Shown in pieces: positions 18,236 to 25,474 of a stretch of 64,000 nucleotides of DNA (the first letter of the stretch is position 1; every line of letters starts with the position of its first letter). The stretch spans positions 1-64,000 of the forward strand of contig CAVRFM010000019.1 in the NCBI GenBank assembly GCA_963720375.1. Reading direction: 5' to 3'. Made by a program: the position numbers and the translations under genes. This DNA is from JAPLHP01 sp963720375. Lineage in GTDB: Bacteria; Chloroflexota; Dehalococcoidia; UBA2247; RBG-13-53-26. The notes beneath the pieces are model-generated. The model made no database searches. It was not told the DNA's origin and saw only the letters and a program-made list of their open reading frames with translations.

Positions 18236-19087
18236 ATGCCAGTAAAGATAGTCACTGACAGCACCTCAGACATTCCACCTCAGATAGCTAAAGAACTAGA
18301 AATCTGTGTGATGCCCCTGTATGTGAATTTCGGCAATAATGAGGTCTACCGCGATGGTGTTGACTTAAGCCCGGAGGAATTCTACCGCAAGTTGACAACA
18401 TGTAAACGCCTTCCCACCACTTCTACCGTGTCACCAAGCGAATTCTCACAGATATGCGATGGGCTGGCTGAGCAAACCGATGAAGTCCTAGCTATCCTGC
18501 TCTCCTCTAAGCTAAGTGCTACTTATGATGTGGCCCTGCAGGGCAAAGAACTGATGAAGACAAAGAATCGCCGGGTGCGGGTGGAAGTAATCGATTCTCA
18601 GCTCATGTGCATGGCTCTCGGCCTGGTAGTTATCGCTGCCGCCAAGGAAGCCCAGAAAGGGGCCAGTCTGGACCAGGTTATTGCTGTGGCAAATAGCGTG
18701 CGCTCCAGGATGCGTATTCGTATGGCCTTTGACACCCTGGAATATGTCAGGAAAGGCGGACGCATTGGAGCAGCACAATCTTTCCTGGGTACAATGTTAG
18801 ACCTTAAGCCAATCCTGACTCTAAAGGACGGTATTACCACTCCGGTGACCAGGGAACGCACCCGGGCTAAAGCCATCGAGCATCTGCGCCGATTCGCCAC
18901 AAGCTTTACCAATGTAGAAGAAATGGCATTGGCATACACCACTACCCCCGAGGATATCGCAGCACTTATTCAAAAGCTGGACTCCACCTTCCCCAAGGAG
19001 CGTGTCTATGTTTCCACTATTAGCGCAGTCGTGGGTACACATTTGGGCCCAGGTGCTCTGGGTGTAGCTGTGTTGGAGGGCAAGTGA
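18236..19087 (+). CDS. DegV family fatty-acid-binding protein
   Basis: DegV-fold protein that binds a fatty acid and, in Firmicutes, delivers acyl groups to a fatty-acid kinase. The 283 residues show KIVTDSTSDIPPQIA, a TTSTVSPSEF loop, LSSKLSATYDVAL, VIDSQLMCMALG and a C-terminal GTHLGPGALGVAVL. These are the standard DegV landmarks. Its stop codon directly abuts the stop of the converging nucleotidyltransferase gene (TGATCA at 19085-19090). Confidence 0.9.
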   Translation: MPVKIVTDSTSDIPPQIAKELEICVMPLYVNFGNNEVYRDGVDLSPEEFYRKLTTCKRLPTTSTVSPSEFSQICDGLAEQTDEVLAILLSSKLSATYDVALQGKELMKTKNRRVRVEVIDSQLMCMALGLVVIAAAKEAQKGASLDQVIAVANSVRSRMRIRMAFDTLEYVRKGGRIGAAQSFLGTMLDLKPILTLKDGITTPVTRERTRAKAIEHLRRFATSFTNVEEMALAYTTTPEDIAALIQKLDSTFPKERVYVSTISAVVGTHLGPGALGVAVLEGK

Positions 19088-20179
19088 TCAAACCGTGGTA
19101 TCAGGCCCAATCTTCTCGGCAGCTGTTAAGCGGCTGCCTTTGGTGACTATCACGTTATCCCCGATAACTGCACCCTGCTCAACAAGGCAGCCTTCGCCAA
19201 TAGAACTGTTATCACCTACGACGCACTCCCTTAAGAAAGCCTGATTAGCCACCACAACATTGCGCCACAAGACAGCCCTGTCGATCAGGGCGCCATCAAG
19301 AATCCTGCAGCTATCCCCCACTACTGACGGTCCCTGTATTCGAACTCCTGCACCGATACTGCAGTTGGTTCCCAAGACTACCGGGCCTTCTATTATCGCC
19401 GTAGGATGAATGAGACATCCCTTATCAGAGTCCGCTCTCTCGCGCCTGATCTGACCGCCAGGGACTGCAGTGCCCTTACCCTGGAGGAGATCGTACTGCA
19501 ATTGACGGTACTTCTGGGGAGTTCCAATGTCTATCCAGTAGGCATCGGAAGGGTAGCCATAGACAGGTACTCCCTTATCTAACAGTATAGGGAACAAGTG
19601 GCGCTCAAACATGAAAGGGGTGTTCGGGGGGATATCATGGATGACGTCTCGGTCCAGGACATATGTGCCGGCGTTGATGAGATTAGAGGTTACCTCATCC
19701 CGCGGCGGCTTCTCCACAAAACGTTTCACCCTCCGGCGGGAGTCCATCTCCACCACTCCGTAGGCTGTTGGGTCTTCAACAGGGGTCAGGGCAATAGTAA
19801 CCTTCGCCTTCCGTTTGCGATGGAAAGACAGCATCGCCAGCAGGTCCAGGTCTGTGAAGATGTCCCCGTTGAATACGAAGAAAACCTTGTCCAGGTACTT
19901 CTCGGCATTCTTCACTGCCCCTGCAGTGCCCAGAGGTGTCTTCTCCATGACATAGGTCAATTTCACCCCGAACCTGCTGCCATCCCCAAAATAGCTCTCA
20001 ATGCAATCAGGCAGGTAACACAGGGTCACAATAATGTCATCTATCCCATGCCCGGCAAGGTAACAAATGAGGTGTTCCAGGAAAGGCTTGTTCAACACAG
20101 GAACCATAGCCTTGACTGTGTTGCACGTTAGCGGGCGCAGCCGGGTTCCTTCCCCTCCAACCAGCAAAACTGCCTGCAT
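19088..20179 (-). CDS. Sugar-phosphate nucleotidyltransferase with left-handed beta-helix
   Basis: Makes a nucleotide sugar from NTP and a sugar-1-phosphate, probably of the mannose-1-phosphate guanylyltransferase type, for glycan synthesis. From ATG 20179 (AAAGAGGTAGAG just upstream) it has 363 residues. The nucleotidyltransferase domain shows VLLVGGEGTRLRPLT, VFNGDIFTD and the FVEKP motif. The C-terminal third is made of hexapeptide repeats such as VVLGTNCSIGAGVRI. A start at 20230 would add 17 residues that do not fit. The base specificity is inferred only. Confidence 0.87.
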   Translation of the reverse strand: MQAVLLVGGEGTRLRPLTCNTVKAMVPVLNKPFLEHLICYLAGHGIDDIIVTLCYLPDCIESYFGDGSRFGVKLTYVMEKTPLGTAGAVKNAEKYLDKVFFVFNGDIFTDLDLLAMLSFHRKRKAKVTIALTPVEDPTAYGVVEMDSRRRVKRFVEKPPRDEVTSNLINAGTYVLDRDVIHDIPPNTPFMFERHLFPILLDKGVPVYGYPSDAYWIDIGTPQKYRQLQYDLLQGKGTAVPGGQIRRERADSDKGCLIHPTAIIEGPVVLGTNCSIGAGVRIQGPSVVGDSCRILDGALIDRAVLWRNVVVANQAFLRECVVGDNSSIGEGCLVEQGAVIGDNVIVTKGSRLTAAEKIGPDTTV

Positions 20180-20418
20180 CTCTACCTCTTTGTTCTCTCC
20201 ATTGGTTGTAGCCTGTAATCCGCTTGCCACACATTATACATAGCCCCTGTTGGAAACCTCAACCCTCCGGCCAAAATTCGGAGCGATCTGCAGCAGACTC
20301 TGCCCACGTGGCAGATTCGGATGCCAAGGTGAACAATAAAGGAAATTGTGGTAGGCAACAAGGCCACCCAGCAACAAAGTATCAAGCAAAATGTTGAGCA
20401 TTTCGGGGCAACACAGGG

Positions 20419-20447
20419 TTGCCACAGGTGGCTCTTCCAGCTATAAT
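20419..20447 (+). promoter_or_regulatory. Promoter of tRNA-Gln
   Basis: TTGCCA (20419-20424), a 17-base spacer, TATAAT (20442-20447), ending 14 bases before the tRNA. Confidence 0.8.
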
Positions 20448-20461
20448 TCCCAATTGAGCAC

Positions 20462-20535
20462 TGGGGAATCGTCTAGCGGTAGGACAGCGGACTCTGGATC
20501 CGTTAGCCGTGGTTCGAATCCACGTTCCCCAGCCA
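20462..20535 (+). tRNA. tRNA-Gln (anticodon CTG)
   Basis: Complete cloverleaf: acceptor TGGGGAA/TTCCCCA, anticodon stem GCGGA/TCCGT with loop CTCTGGA, T-loop TTCGAAT. The discriminator G and an encoded CCA end it. A terminator follows at once. Confidence 0.95.
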
Positions 20536-20545
20536 GAAGAAGACG

Positions 20546-20573
20546 AAATCGGGAACTGAAGTTCCCGATTTTT
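20546..20573 (+). terminator. Intrinsic terminator after tRNA-Gln
   Basis: Perfect 11-bp stem AAATCGGGAAC / GTTCCCGATTT with loop TGAA, running into TTTTT. Confidence 0.9.
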
Positions 20574-20608
20574 CATTGCAGGCTATTTCTTACTGGGATA
20601 CTGGACGG

Positions 20609-20648
20609 GTACAAGTACTTGTACTAAGGCTGAGAAGTTCTGTATAAT
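20609..20648 (+). promoter_or_regulatory. Promoter of tRNA-Glu with overlapping palindrome
   Basis: TTGTAC (20619-20624), an 18-base spacer, TATAAT (20643-20648). A perfect 16-base palindrome GTACAAGTACTTGTAC (20609-20624) covers the -35 box and could be an operator. Confidence 0.6.
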
Positions 20649-20658
20649 CGCTGCAAGT

Positions 20659-20736
20659 GGCGCATTCGTCTAGCTGGCCTAGGACACCTCCCTCTCAAGG
20701 AGGAGACCACGGGTTCGAATCCCGTATGCGCTACCA
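20659..20736 (+). tRNA. tRNA-Glu (anticodon CTC)
   Basis: Acceptor GGCGCAT/ATGCGCT (first pair G-U), anticodon stem CCTCC/GGAGG with loop CTCTCAA, T-arm ACGGG/CCCGT. Discriminator A and encoded CCA. Confidence 0.93.
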
Positions 20737-20769
20737 GATAAACCAGACCCTTATTCCTGCTTCGCTGCC

Positions 20770-21576
20770 TTATCTGTGCCTCTTCGTTTTTGACTCCGGC
20801 CTGAGAAGGTCCAACAGATCTGAGTGAACCCGGCCGTTAGAAAACACGAGATCGCTTCTCTCCAATTTCCACTGATCGCCTTCGAAGTCAGTCACCTGTC
20901 CACCTGCTTCACGAACAAGCAACACCCCAGGAGCAACATCCCAGGGGTCAATCTTTGTCGTAAAGTAGGCCTCCCCTTTACCAGCCGCTACCCAGGCCGT
21001 TTCCAGGCCTGCCGATCCAAGCTTCCGCAGATCCACAACCTTTGGATAGACCCTGCCTACCATCTCGCCAGTTCTCAACCTGTTCTTCTCGCCACCCTCA
21101 CAGTAGAAGAGATAACTTTGCCCAAGAGATGAAATCTCCGAAACCCGGATTCTCCTTTGATTAAGGTAAGCCCCACTTCCCTGCTCCGCCAGATAGAATT
21201 CGTTGATAGCAGGCGCATAGATTGTTCCCAGGACAAGCTCATCCTCATGCATCAAGGCCATGCATACCGAGAACAAAGGATTCCAATCAGCAAAGTCTCC
21301 GGTGCCATCCAGGGAGTCCACAATCCACAGCCAGCCGGGATCACCATTGATGAGACCGCTTTCCTCAGTCAACACACTGTGGTCAGGATAGGCTTTCCTT
21401 ATTCCTTGAATGATGAGGTCATCAGCCATTTTGTCATAAACCGTGGCAGCCTCTTTGGCTGAAGTCCGCAGCCTGAGTAGCTGTGGATCTTCCCGGAAAT
21501 GCTCCAGCAGCAAATCCCCCGCCTTCCTGGCCAGGGTCTCCATCAAGCTTTTCATGTGTGCGTATGTATCTGACAA
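20770..21576 (-). CDS. Inositol monophosphatase family protein
   Basis: Mg-dependent, Li-sensitive phosphatase fold acting on myo-inositol phosphates, or on related substrates such as fructose-1,6-bisphosphate or PAP. The 268 residues carry the metal site LTEESG, WIVDSLDGTGDFADWNPLF (the D-x-DGT core) and the C-terminal KIDPWDVAPGVLLVREAGG. The start is a TTG at 21576 with GGAGAG before it; the internal ATG at 21555 is an alternative. It lies between tRNA genes on the opposite strand. Confidence 0.88.
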   Translation of the reverse strand: MSDTYAHMKSLMETLARKAGDLLLEHFREDPQLLRLRTSAKEAATVYDKMADDLIIQGIRKAYPDHSVLTEESGLINGDPGWLWIVDSLDGTGDFADWNPLFSVCMALMHEDELVLGTIYAPAINEFYLAEQGSGAYLNQRRIRVSEISSLGQSYLFYCEGGEKNRLRTGEMVGRVYPKVVDLRKLGSAGLETAWVAAGKGEAYFTTKIDPWDVAPGVLLVREAGGQVTDFEGDQWKLERSDLVFSNGRVHSDLLDLLRPESKTKRHR

Positions 21577-21761
21577 GTTTTCTCTCCTAATTCACCATAC
21601 AGTGATCTCAAATCATGCCTGGCACCGCCTGTCCCATTTTATCACAGGGCTCACACAGCCGAAGCCATCATCTTCTTCACAGTGTCGGCTGTATATAAAG
21701 GAGGACATTCTATAGACTTACCAGGGCAGCTAGCAGGATTGATCGACGAATAGAGAGCATG

Positions 21762-21790
21762 TTGACTTGCAGTTGAGGCTTGTTTTATAC
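21762..21790 (+). promoter_or_regulatory. Promoter of the tRNA-Thr/Tyr/Thr-tuf transcript
   Basis: TTGACT (21762-21767), a 17-base spacer, TTATAC (21785-21790). It ends 13 bases before the first tRNA and is the likely head of the tRNA-tuf-ribosomal-protein unit. Confidence 0.7.
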
Positions 21791-21803
21791 TTATCCACCA
21801 GTT

Positions 21804-21876
21804 GCCCGAGTAGCGCAACGGTAGCGCAACCGATTTGTAATCGGTAGGTTAGTGGGTTCGAATCCCCTCTCGGGCT
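21804..21876 (+). tRNA. tRNA-Thr (anticodon TGT)
   Basis: Acceptor GCCCGAG/CTCGGGC, D-arm GCGC/GCGC, anticodon stem ACCGA/TCGGT with loop TTTGTAA, T-loop TTCGAAT. One pair in the T-stem (T853-C867) does not match. CCA is not encoded. The next tRNA begins 2 bases later. Confidence 0.9.
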
Positions 21877-21878
21877 AC

Positions 21879-21961
21879 GGAGGGGTGGGTGAGCGGCTAA
21901 TACCAACAGACTGTAAATCTGTCGCCTAACGGCTTCGCAGGTTCGAATCCTGCCCCCTCCA
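21879..21961 (+). tRNA. tRNA-Tyr (anticodon GTA)
   Basis: Class II tRNA with a long variable arm. Acceptor GGAGGGG/CCCCTCC, anticodon stem CAGA/TCTG with loop CTGTAAA, T-loop TTCGAAT. CCA is not encoded. Confidence 0.93.
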
Positions 21962-21994
21962 GTATAGAGGTGAATCTGCTACAATTGAATAAGT

Positions 21995-22067
21995 GCCCAC
22001 ATAGCTCAGTTGGTAGAGCACGCCCTTGGTAAGGGCGAGGTCACCAGTTCGACCCTGGTTGTGGGCT
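21995..22067 (+). tRNA. tRNA-Thr (anticodon GGT)
   Basis: Acceptor GCCCACA/TGTGGGC, anticodon stem CGCCC/GGGCG with loop TTGGTAA, T-loop TTCGACC. It ends 20 bases before the tuf start codon. CCA is not encoded. Confidence 0.94.
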
Positions 22068-22087
22068 TATAAAAGAGGAGGCTATTA

Positions 22088-23287
22088 ATGGCAAAGAAGA
22101 AATTCGATCGATCAAAGCCACATGTCAACATTGGCACGATTGGGCACGTCGACCACGGTAAGACAACGTTGACCTCAGCTATTACCAAGGTGCTGGCCAC
22201 AGCGGGTAAAGCTGAGTATCGAGCCTATGATTCGATCGATAATGCCCCTGAAGAAAAGGCCAGGGGACTAACGATACAGATTGCGCATATTGAATACGAG
22301 ACTGACAAGCGTCACTATGCCCATGTGGACTGCCCCGGCCACGCTGACTATATTAAGAATATGATCACCGGAGCCGCCCAGATGGACGGAGCCATACTGG
22401 TTGTCAGTGCCTTTGACGGCCCCATGCCTCAGACAAGAGAGCATATCTTGCTGGCACGCCAGGTGGAAGTGCCCTATATCCTGGTTGCCCTGAATAAGGT
22501 GGACCTCATGGAGGACGCCGAACTGCTGGACCTGGTGGAGCTTGAAGTAAGAGAGCTGCTCACCAAATACGGTTTCCCCGGCGATGCGACACCGATAGTG
22601 AGAGTCAGCGGACTCAAGGCCGGTGAATGCGGCTGTGGTAAGAGGGAGTGTCAATGGTGTGGAGCCATCTGGAAGTTGATGGATGCAGTGGATTCATATA
22701 TCCCGAATCCCGTGCGAGCGAAGGATAAACCTTTCCTTATGCCGGTTGAAGACGTCTTCAGCATCAAGGGGCGCGGCACTGTGCCTACAGGAAGGGTGGA
22801 GCGTGGTACTGTCAAGTCGGGTGACGAGGTAGAGATAGTAGGCCTGGGAGAAACAAGGAAGACTGTGGTTATCAGCCTGGAGATGTTCCACAAGATATTG
22901 GATTACTCCGAACCCGGCGATGCTGTTGGCATCCTGCTGAGAGGTGTAGAGCGAGAGCAGATAGCCAGAGGCATGGTACTGGCCAAGCCAGGCTCGATCA
23001 AGCCGCATACCCAGGCAGAAGCCCAGGTATACGTTTTGAGCAAGGAGGAGGGTGGAAGGCATACCCCCTTCTTCAATGGCTACAAACCACAGTTCTACAT
23101 CAGAACCACAGATGTAACCGGAGAAATGCTACTGCCGCAAGGTATGGAGATGGCCATGCCTGGTGATGACGTAAAAATGACCATCAAGCTAATCAGCCCT
23201 GTAGCCCTGGAAGAAGGTCTACATTTTGCTATCCGAGAGGGAGGCAAGACTGTAGGCGCCGGGGTATTCACCCGCATCATTGAATAG
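22088..23287 (+). CDS. tuf: Elongation factor Tu with a four-cysteine insertion
   Basis: GTPase that brings aminoacyl-tRNA to the ribosome, 399 residues. The G motifs are intact: GHVDHGKT (19-26), DCPGHADY (81-88), NKVD (136-139) and VSGLK near 173. Domains 2 and 3 follow with GRGTVPTGRVERG and GGRHTPFFNGYKPQFYIRTTD. The unusual part is residues 179-194, where Cys181, Cys183, Cys188 and Cys191 form CxC-x4-CxxC in the loop that varies in length among EF-Tu proteins. It is co-transcribed with the tRNAs upstream and rpmG-secE-nusG downstream; ribosome site GAGGAGG. Confidence 0.97.
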   Translation: MAKKKFDRSKPHVNIGTIGHVDHGKTTLTSAITKVLATAGKAEYRAYDSIDNAPEEKARGLTIQIAHIEYETDKRHYAHVDCPGHADYIKNMITGAAQMDGAILVVSAFDGPMPQTREHILLARQVEVPYILVALNKVDLMEDAELLDLVELEVRELLTKYGFPGDATPIVRVSGLKAGECGCGKRECQWCGAIWKLMDAVDSYIPNPVRAKDKPFLMPVEDVFSIKGRGTVPTGRVERGTVKSGDEVEIVGLGETRKTVVISLEMFHKILDYSEPGDAVGILLRGVEREQIARGMVLAKPGSIKPHTQAEAQVYVLSKEEGGRHTPFFNGYKPQFYIRTTDVTGEMLLPQGMEMAMPGDDVKMTIKLISPVALEEGLHFAIREGGKTVGAGVFTRIIE

Positions 23288-23295
23288 GAACGTAA

Positions 23296-23463
23296 GTGGC
23301 AAAGAAAGCTGACGTTAGAGGTATTATTTATCTGGCCTGCACCGAGTGCAAGGAGAGAACCTATACCACTACCAAGAACAGGAAGAATGATCAACAGCGG
23401 TTGGAATTGAAAAAATACTGTCCCCGCTGTCGGACCCATACCCTGCACAAGGAGACCAAATAG
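23296..23463 (+). CDS. rpmG: 50S ribosomal protein L33
   Basis: Small zinc-type L33 of 55 residues starting at GTG 23296. Cysteines in LACTECKERTY and YCPRCRTHTLHKETK form the CxxC...CxxC zinc site, which marks the zinc-dependent (C+) form. It lies between tuf and secE; its stop TAG overlaps the secE start by one base. Confidence 0.93.
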   Translation: MAKKADVRGIIYLACTECKERTYTTTKNRKNDQQRLELKKYCPRCRTHTLHKETK

Positions 23464-23681
23464 TGGTCACCAAAAGGGCCACCGGCATCAAGAGGCTTAG
23501 CTCGAGGTTCAGTTTCTTTGGCGAGACTATAGCTGAGCTCAAAAAGGTGACCTGGCCCACAAGACAAGAGACAATCAGGTTGACCGTGATGGTTCTTATC
23601 GTTTGCGCTGTAATAGGTGCATTCCTCGCCCTGGCAGATTATGGATTCTCCCGCCTTGTGCGAGATGTTTTTATGCCATAA
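23463..23681 (+). CDS. secE: Preprotein translocase subunit SecE
   Basis: Single-span SecE of 72 residues, the clamp around SecY in the SecYEG channel. The family text FFGETIAELKKVTWPTRQET precedes one membrane helix (MVLIVCAVIGAFLALADYGF). The GTG start overlaps the rpmG stop. The tRNA-Trp often found before secE is absent. Confidence 0.94.
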   Translation: MVTKRATGIKRLSSRFSFFGETIAELKKVTWPTRQETIRLTVMVLIVCAVIGAFLALADYGFSRLVRDVFMP

Positions 23682-23693
23682 GGTATATAGGAG

Positions 23694-24248
23694 ATGGGGG
23701 ACAAAGAGAACAACAAGAAGTGGTACATGGTTCATACCTACACCGGGCATGAGAACCAGGTTGAGACCAACCTCAAGCAACGCATTAAGTCCATGGATGC
23801 CGGTGCAGATATAGCCGATGTAGTAGTACCTAAGATTGAAGAGATTGAAATAAAGGAAGGACAAAGACGTAAGGTAGAGAAAAAACTATACCCTGGCTAT
23901 GTACTCGTCCAGATGACGATGAATGATCAGAGCTGGAACGTAGTTCGCAATACTCCGGGAGTCACTAGCTTTGTAAGCACCCAGGATGAACAGGGTAAAC
24001 TGATCCCCGCGCCATTGGAAGATGCGGAAGTGACTGCCATCCTGGAAAAAACGAAGGTCGGGGCGCCTCAGGTTAAGGTTGGCCTAAGCAAAGGCCAGAG
24101 CGTCCGCATTACCGATGGCCCCTTCCTCGATTTCGCTGGCATAATCGATGAGATCAGCCCGGAGAAGGGTAAGGTGAGAGTGCTAGTTTCTTTCTTTGGG
24201 CGCGAAACACCTGTCGAACTCGATTTCCTGCAGATAGAGAGACTTTAA
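23694..24248 (+). CDS. nusG: Transcription termination/antitermination protein NusG
   Basis: NusG of 184 residues couples RNA polymerase to Rho and the ribosome. The NGN domain has WYMVHTYTGHENQVETNL and YPGYVLVQM; the KOW domain has GQSVRITDGPFLDFAGIIDE and KVRVLVSFFGRETPVELDF. Standard secE-nusG-rplK order. Confidence 0.96.
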   Translation: MGDKENNKKWYMVHTYTGHENQVETNLKQRIKSMDAGADIADVVVPKIEEIEIKEGQRRKVEKKLYPGYVLVQMTMNDQSWNVVRNTPGVTSFVSTQDEQGKLIPAPLEDAEVTAILEKTKVGAPQVKVGLSKGQSVRITDGPFLDFAGIIDEISPEKGKVRVLVSFFGRETPVELDFLQIERL

Positions 24249-24249
24249 G

Positions 24250-24672
24250 ATGGCAAAAAAAATAAAGGCAATCATTAAGCTGCAACTCCCCGCCGGCAAG
24301 GCTACCCCGGCTCCCCCGATAGGTCCTGCTCTGGGGCAGCATGGAGCCAACATAATGGCCTTCTGCAAAGAGTACAACGAGCGCACAGCTTCCCAAGAAG
24401 GCAGCGTCATCCCGGTAGAGATCACCATCTACGAAGACCGCTCGTTTACTTTTACCCTGAAAACACCACCAACCGCTGATCTCCTAAAGAAGGCTATGGG
24501 AATTGAGCTAGGGAGCGGTTCCCCCAGGACAACCCCGATTGGCAAGCTTCCCCGAGAGAAAATGCGTGAGATTGCTAAGATTAAGATGAAAGACCTTAAT
24601 GCGTCTGACCTCGAACAGGCTACAAAGATCGTCGAAGGTACTGCACGCAGCATGGGAATTGAGAGTGAATAA
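24250..24672 (+). CDS. rplK: 50S ribosomal protein L11
   Basis: Stalk-base protein of 140 residues binding 23S rRNA with L10. Key text: KLQLPAGKATPAPPIGPALG with the conserved prolines, NIMAFCKEYNERT, FTFTLKTPP, and a C-terminal RNA-binding domain ending GTARSMGIE. It starts one base after the nusG stop. Confidence 0.96.
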   Translation: MAKKIKAIIKLQLPAGKATPAPPIGPALGQHGANIMAFCKEYNERTASQEGSVIPVEITIYEDRSFTFTLKTPPTADLLKKAMGIELGSGSPRTTPIGKLPREKMREIAKIKMKDLNASDLEQATKIVEGTARSMGIESE

Positions 24673-24675
24673 CTT

Positions 24676-25383
24676 ATGGCAAAACATGGTAAGAAGTACG
24701 AAGAGTCCATCAAACTAGTAGAACAAGATAAGGCATACACACTGAAAGAAGCCGTCGATCTGGCGAAAAAGACGGCTCATGCCAAATTCGATGAAACCGT
24801 GGAGCTCCATCTTCGCATGAACCTGGACCAGCGTGCTGCTGACCAGCAGATAAGAGGCATTGCCCTGCTTCCCAATGGGCTGGGAAAGAAGGTCCGCATC
24901 CTGGTCTTCACCCAGGGCGAGGGCGTAAAGGCTGCTGAGGAAGCTGGAGCAGACCATGTGGGTGGTGAGGACATGATTAAGAAAATCGAGGAGGGATGGC
25001 TCGATTTTGATGTCACTATTGCCACTCCTGACATGATGGGGAGGATAGGTAAGCTTGGCAAGATACTTGGCCGCAAAGGGCTGATGCCAAATCCGAAGTT
25101 GGGCACTGTAGTAGCTGTCTCGGATATCCCGAGAGTAATCAAGGATGCCAGCAAGGGCCGGGCAGAGTTCAAGCTGGATCGTACGGGCAACATCCATTTG
25201 GCCATAGGAAAGATAAGTTTTGAGACAGACAAGCTTGTGGAAAACTTAGCCGCAGCACTGGAAGCAATAGTGAAGGCTAAGCCCAGCGGATCAAAAGGCC
25301 AGTACATAAAGAGCGCTACAATATCGACCTCAATGGGCCCTGGTATACCCCTCGACCTAAAATCTGCCCTGAGCACAGCTTAA
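24676..25383 (+). CDS. rplA: 50S ribosomal protein L1
   Basis: L1-stalk protein of 235 residues. It shows KTAHAKFDETVELHLRMNLD, GIALLPNGLGKKVRILVF, the GRKGLMPNPKLGTV signature and SSKGQYIK-like text near the end (GSKGQYIKSATIS). It starts 3 bases after rplK. The usual next gene, rplJ, is displaced by about 3 kb by an acyl-CoA cassette. Confidence 0.96.
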   Translation: MAKHGKKYEESIKLVEQDKAYTLKEAVDLAKKTAHAKFDETVELHLRMNLDQRAADQQIRGIALLPNGLGKKVRILVFTQGEGVKAAEEAGADHVGGEDMIKKIEEGWLDFDVTIATPDMMGRIGKLGKILGRKGLMPNPKLGTVVAVSDIPRVIKDASKGRAEFKLDRTGNIHLAIGKISFETDKLVENLAAALEAIVKAKPSGSKGQYIKSATISTSMGPGIPLDLKSALSTA

Positions 25384-25474
25384 GGGCAAGATGAGTTCAA
25401 CTCCAAAGCCATTGTTCTTACGGCAAGAGTTTCCATATCTTATGTAAGAAAACCATCACGGAAGGAGCAGAAGA

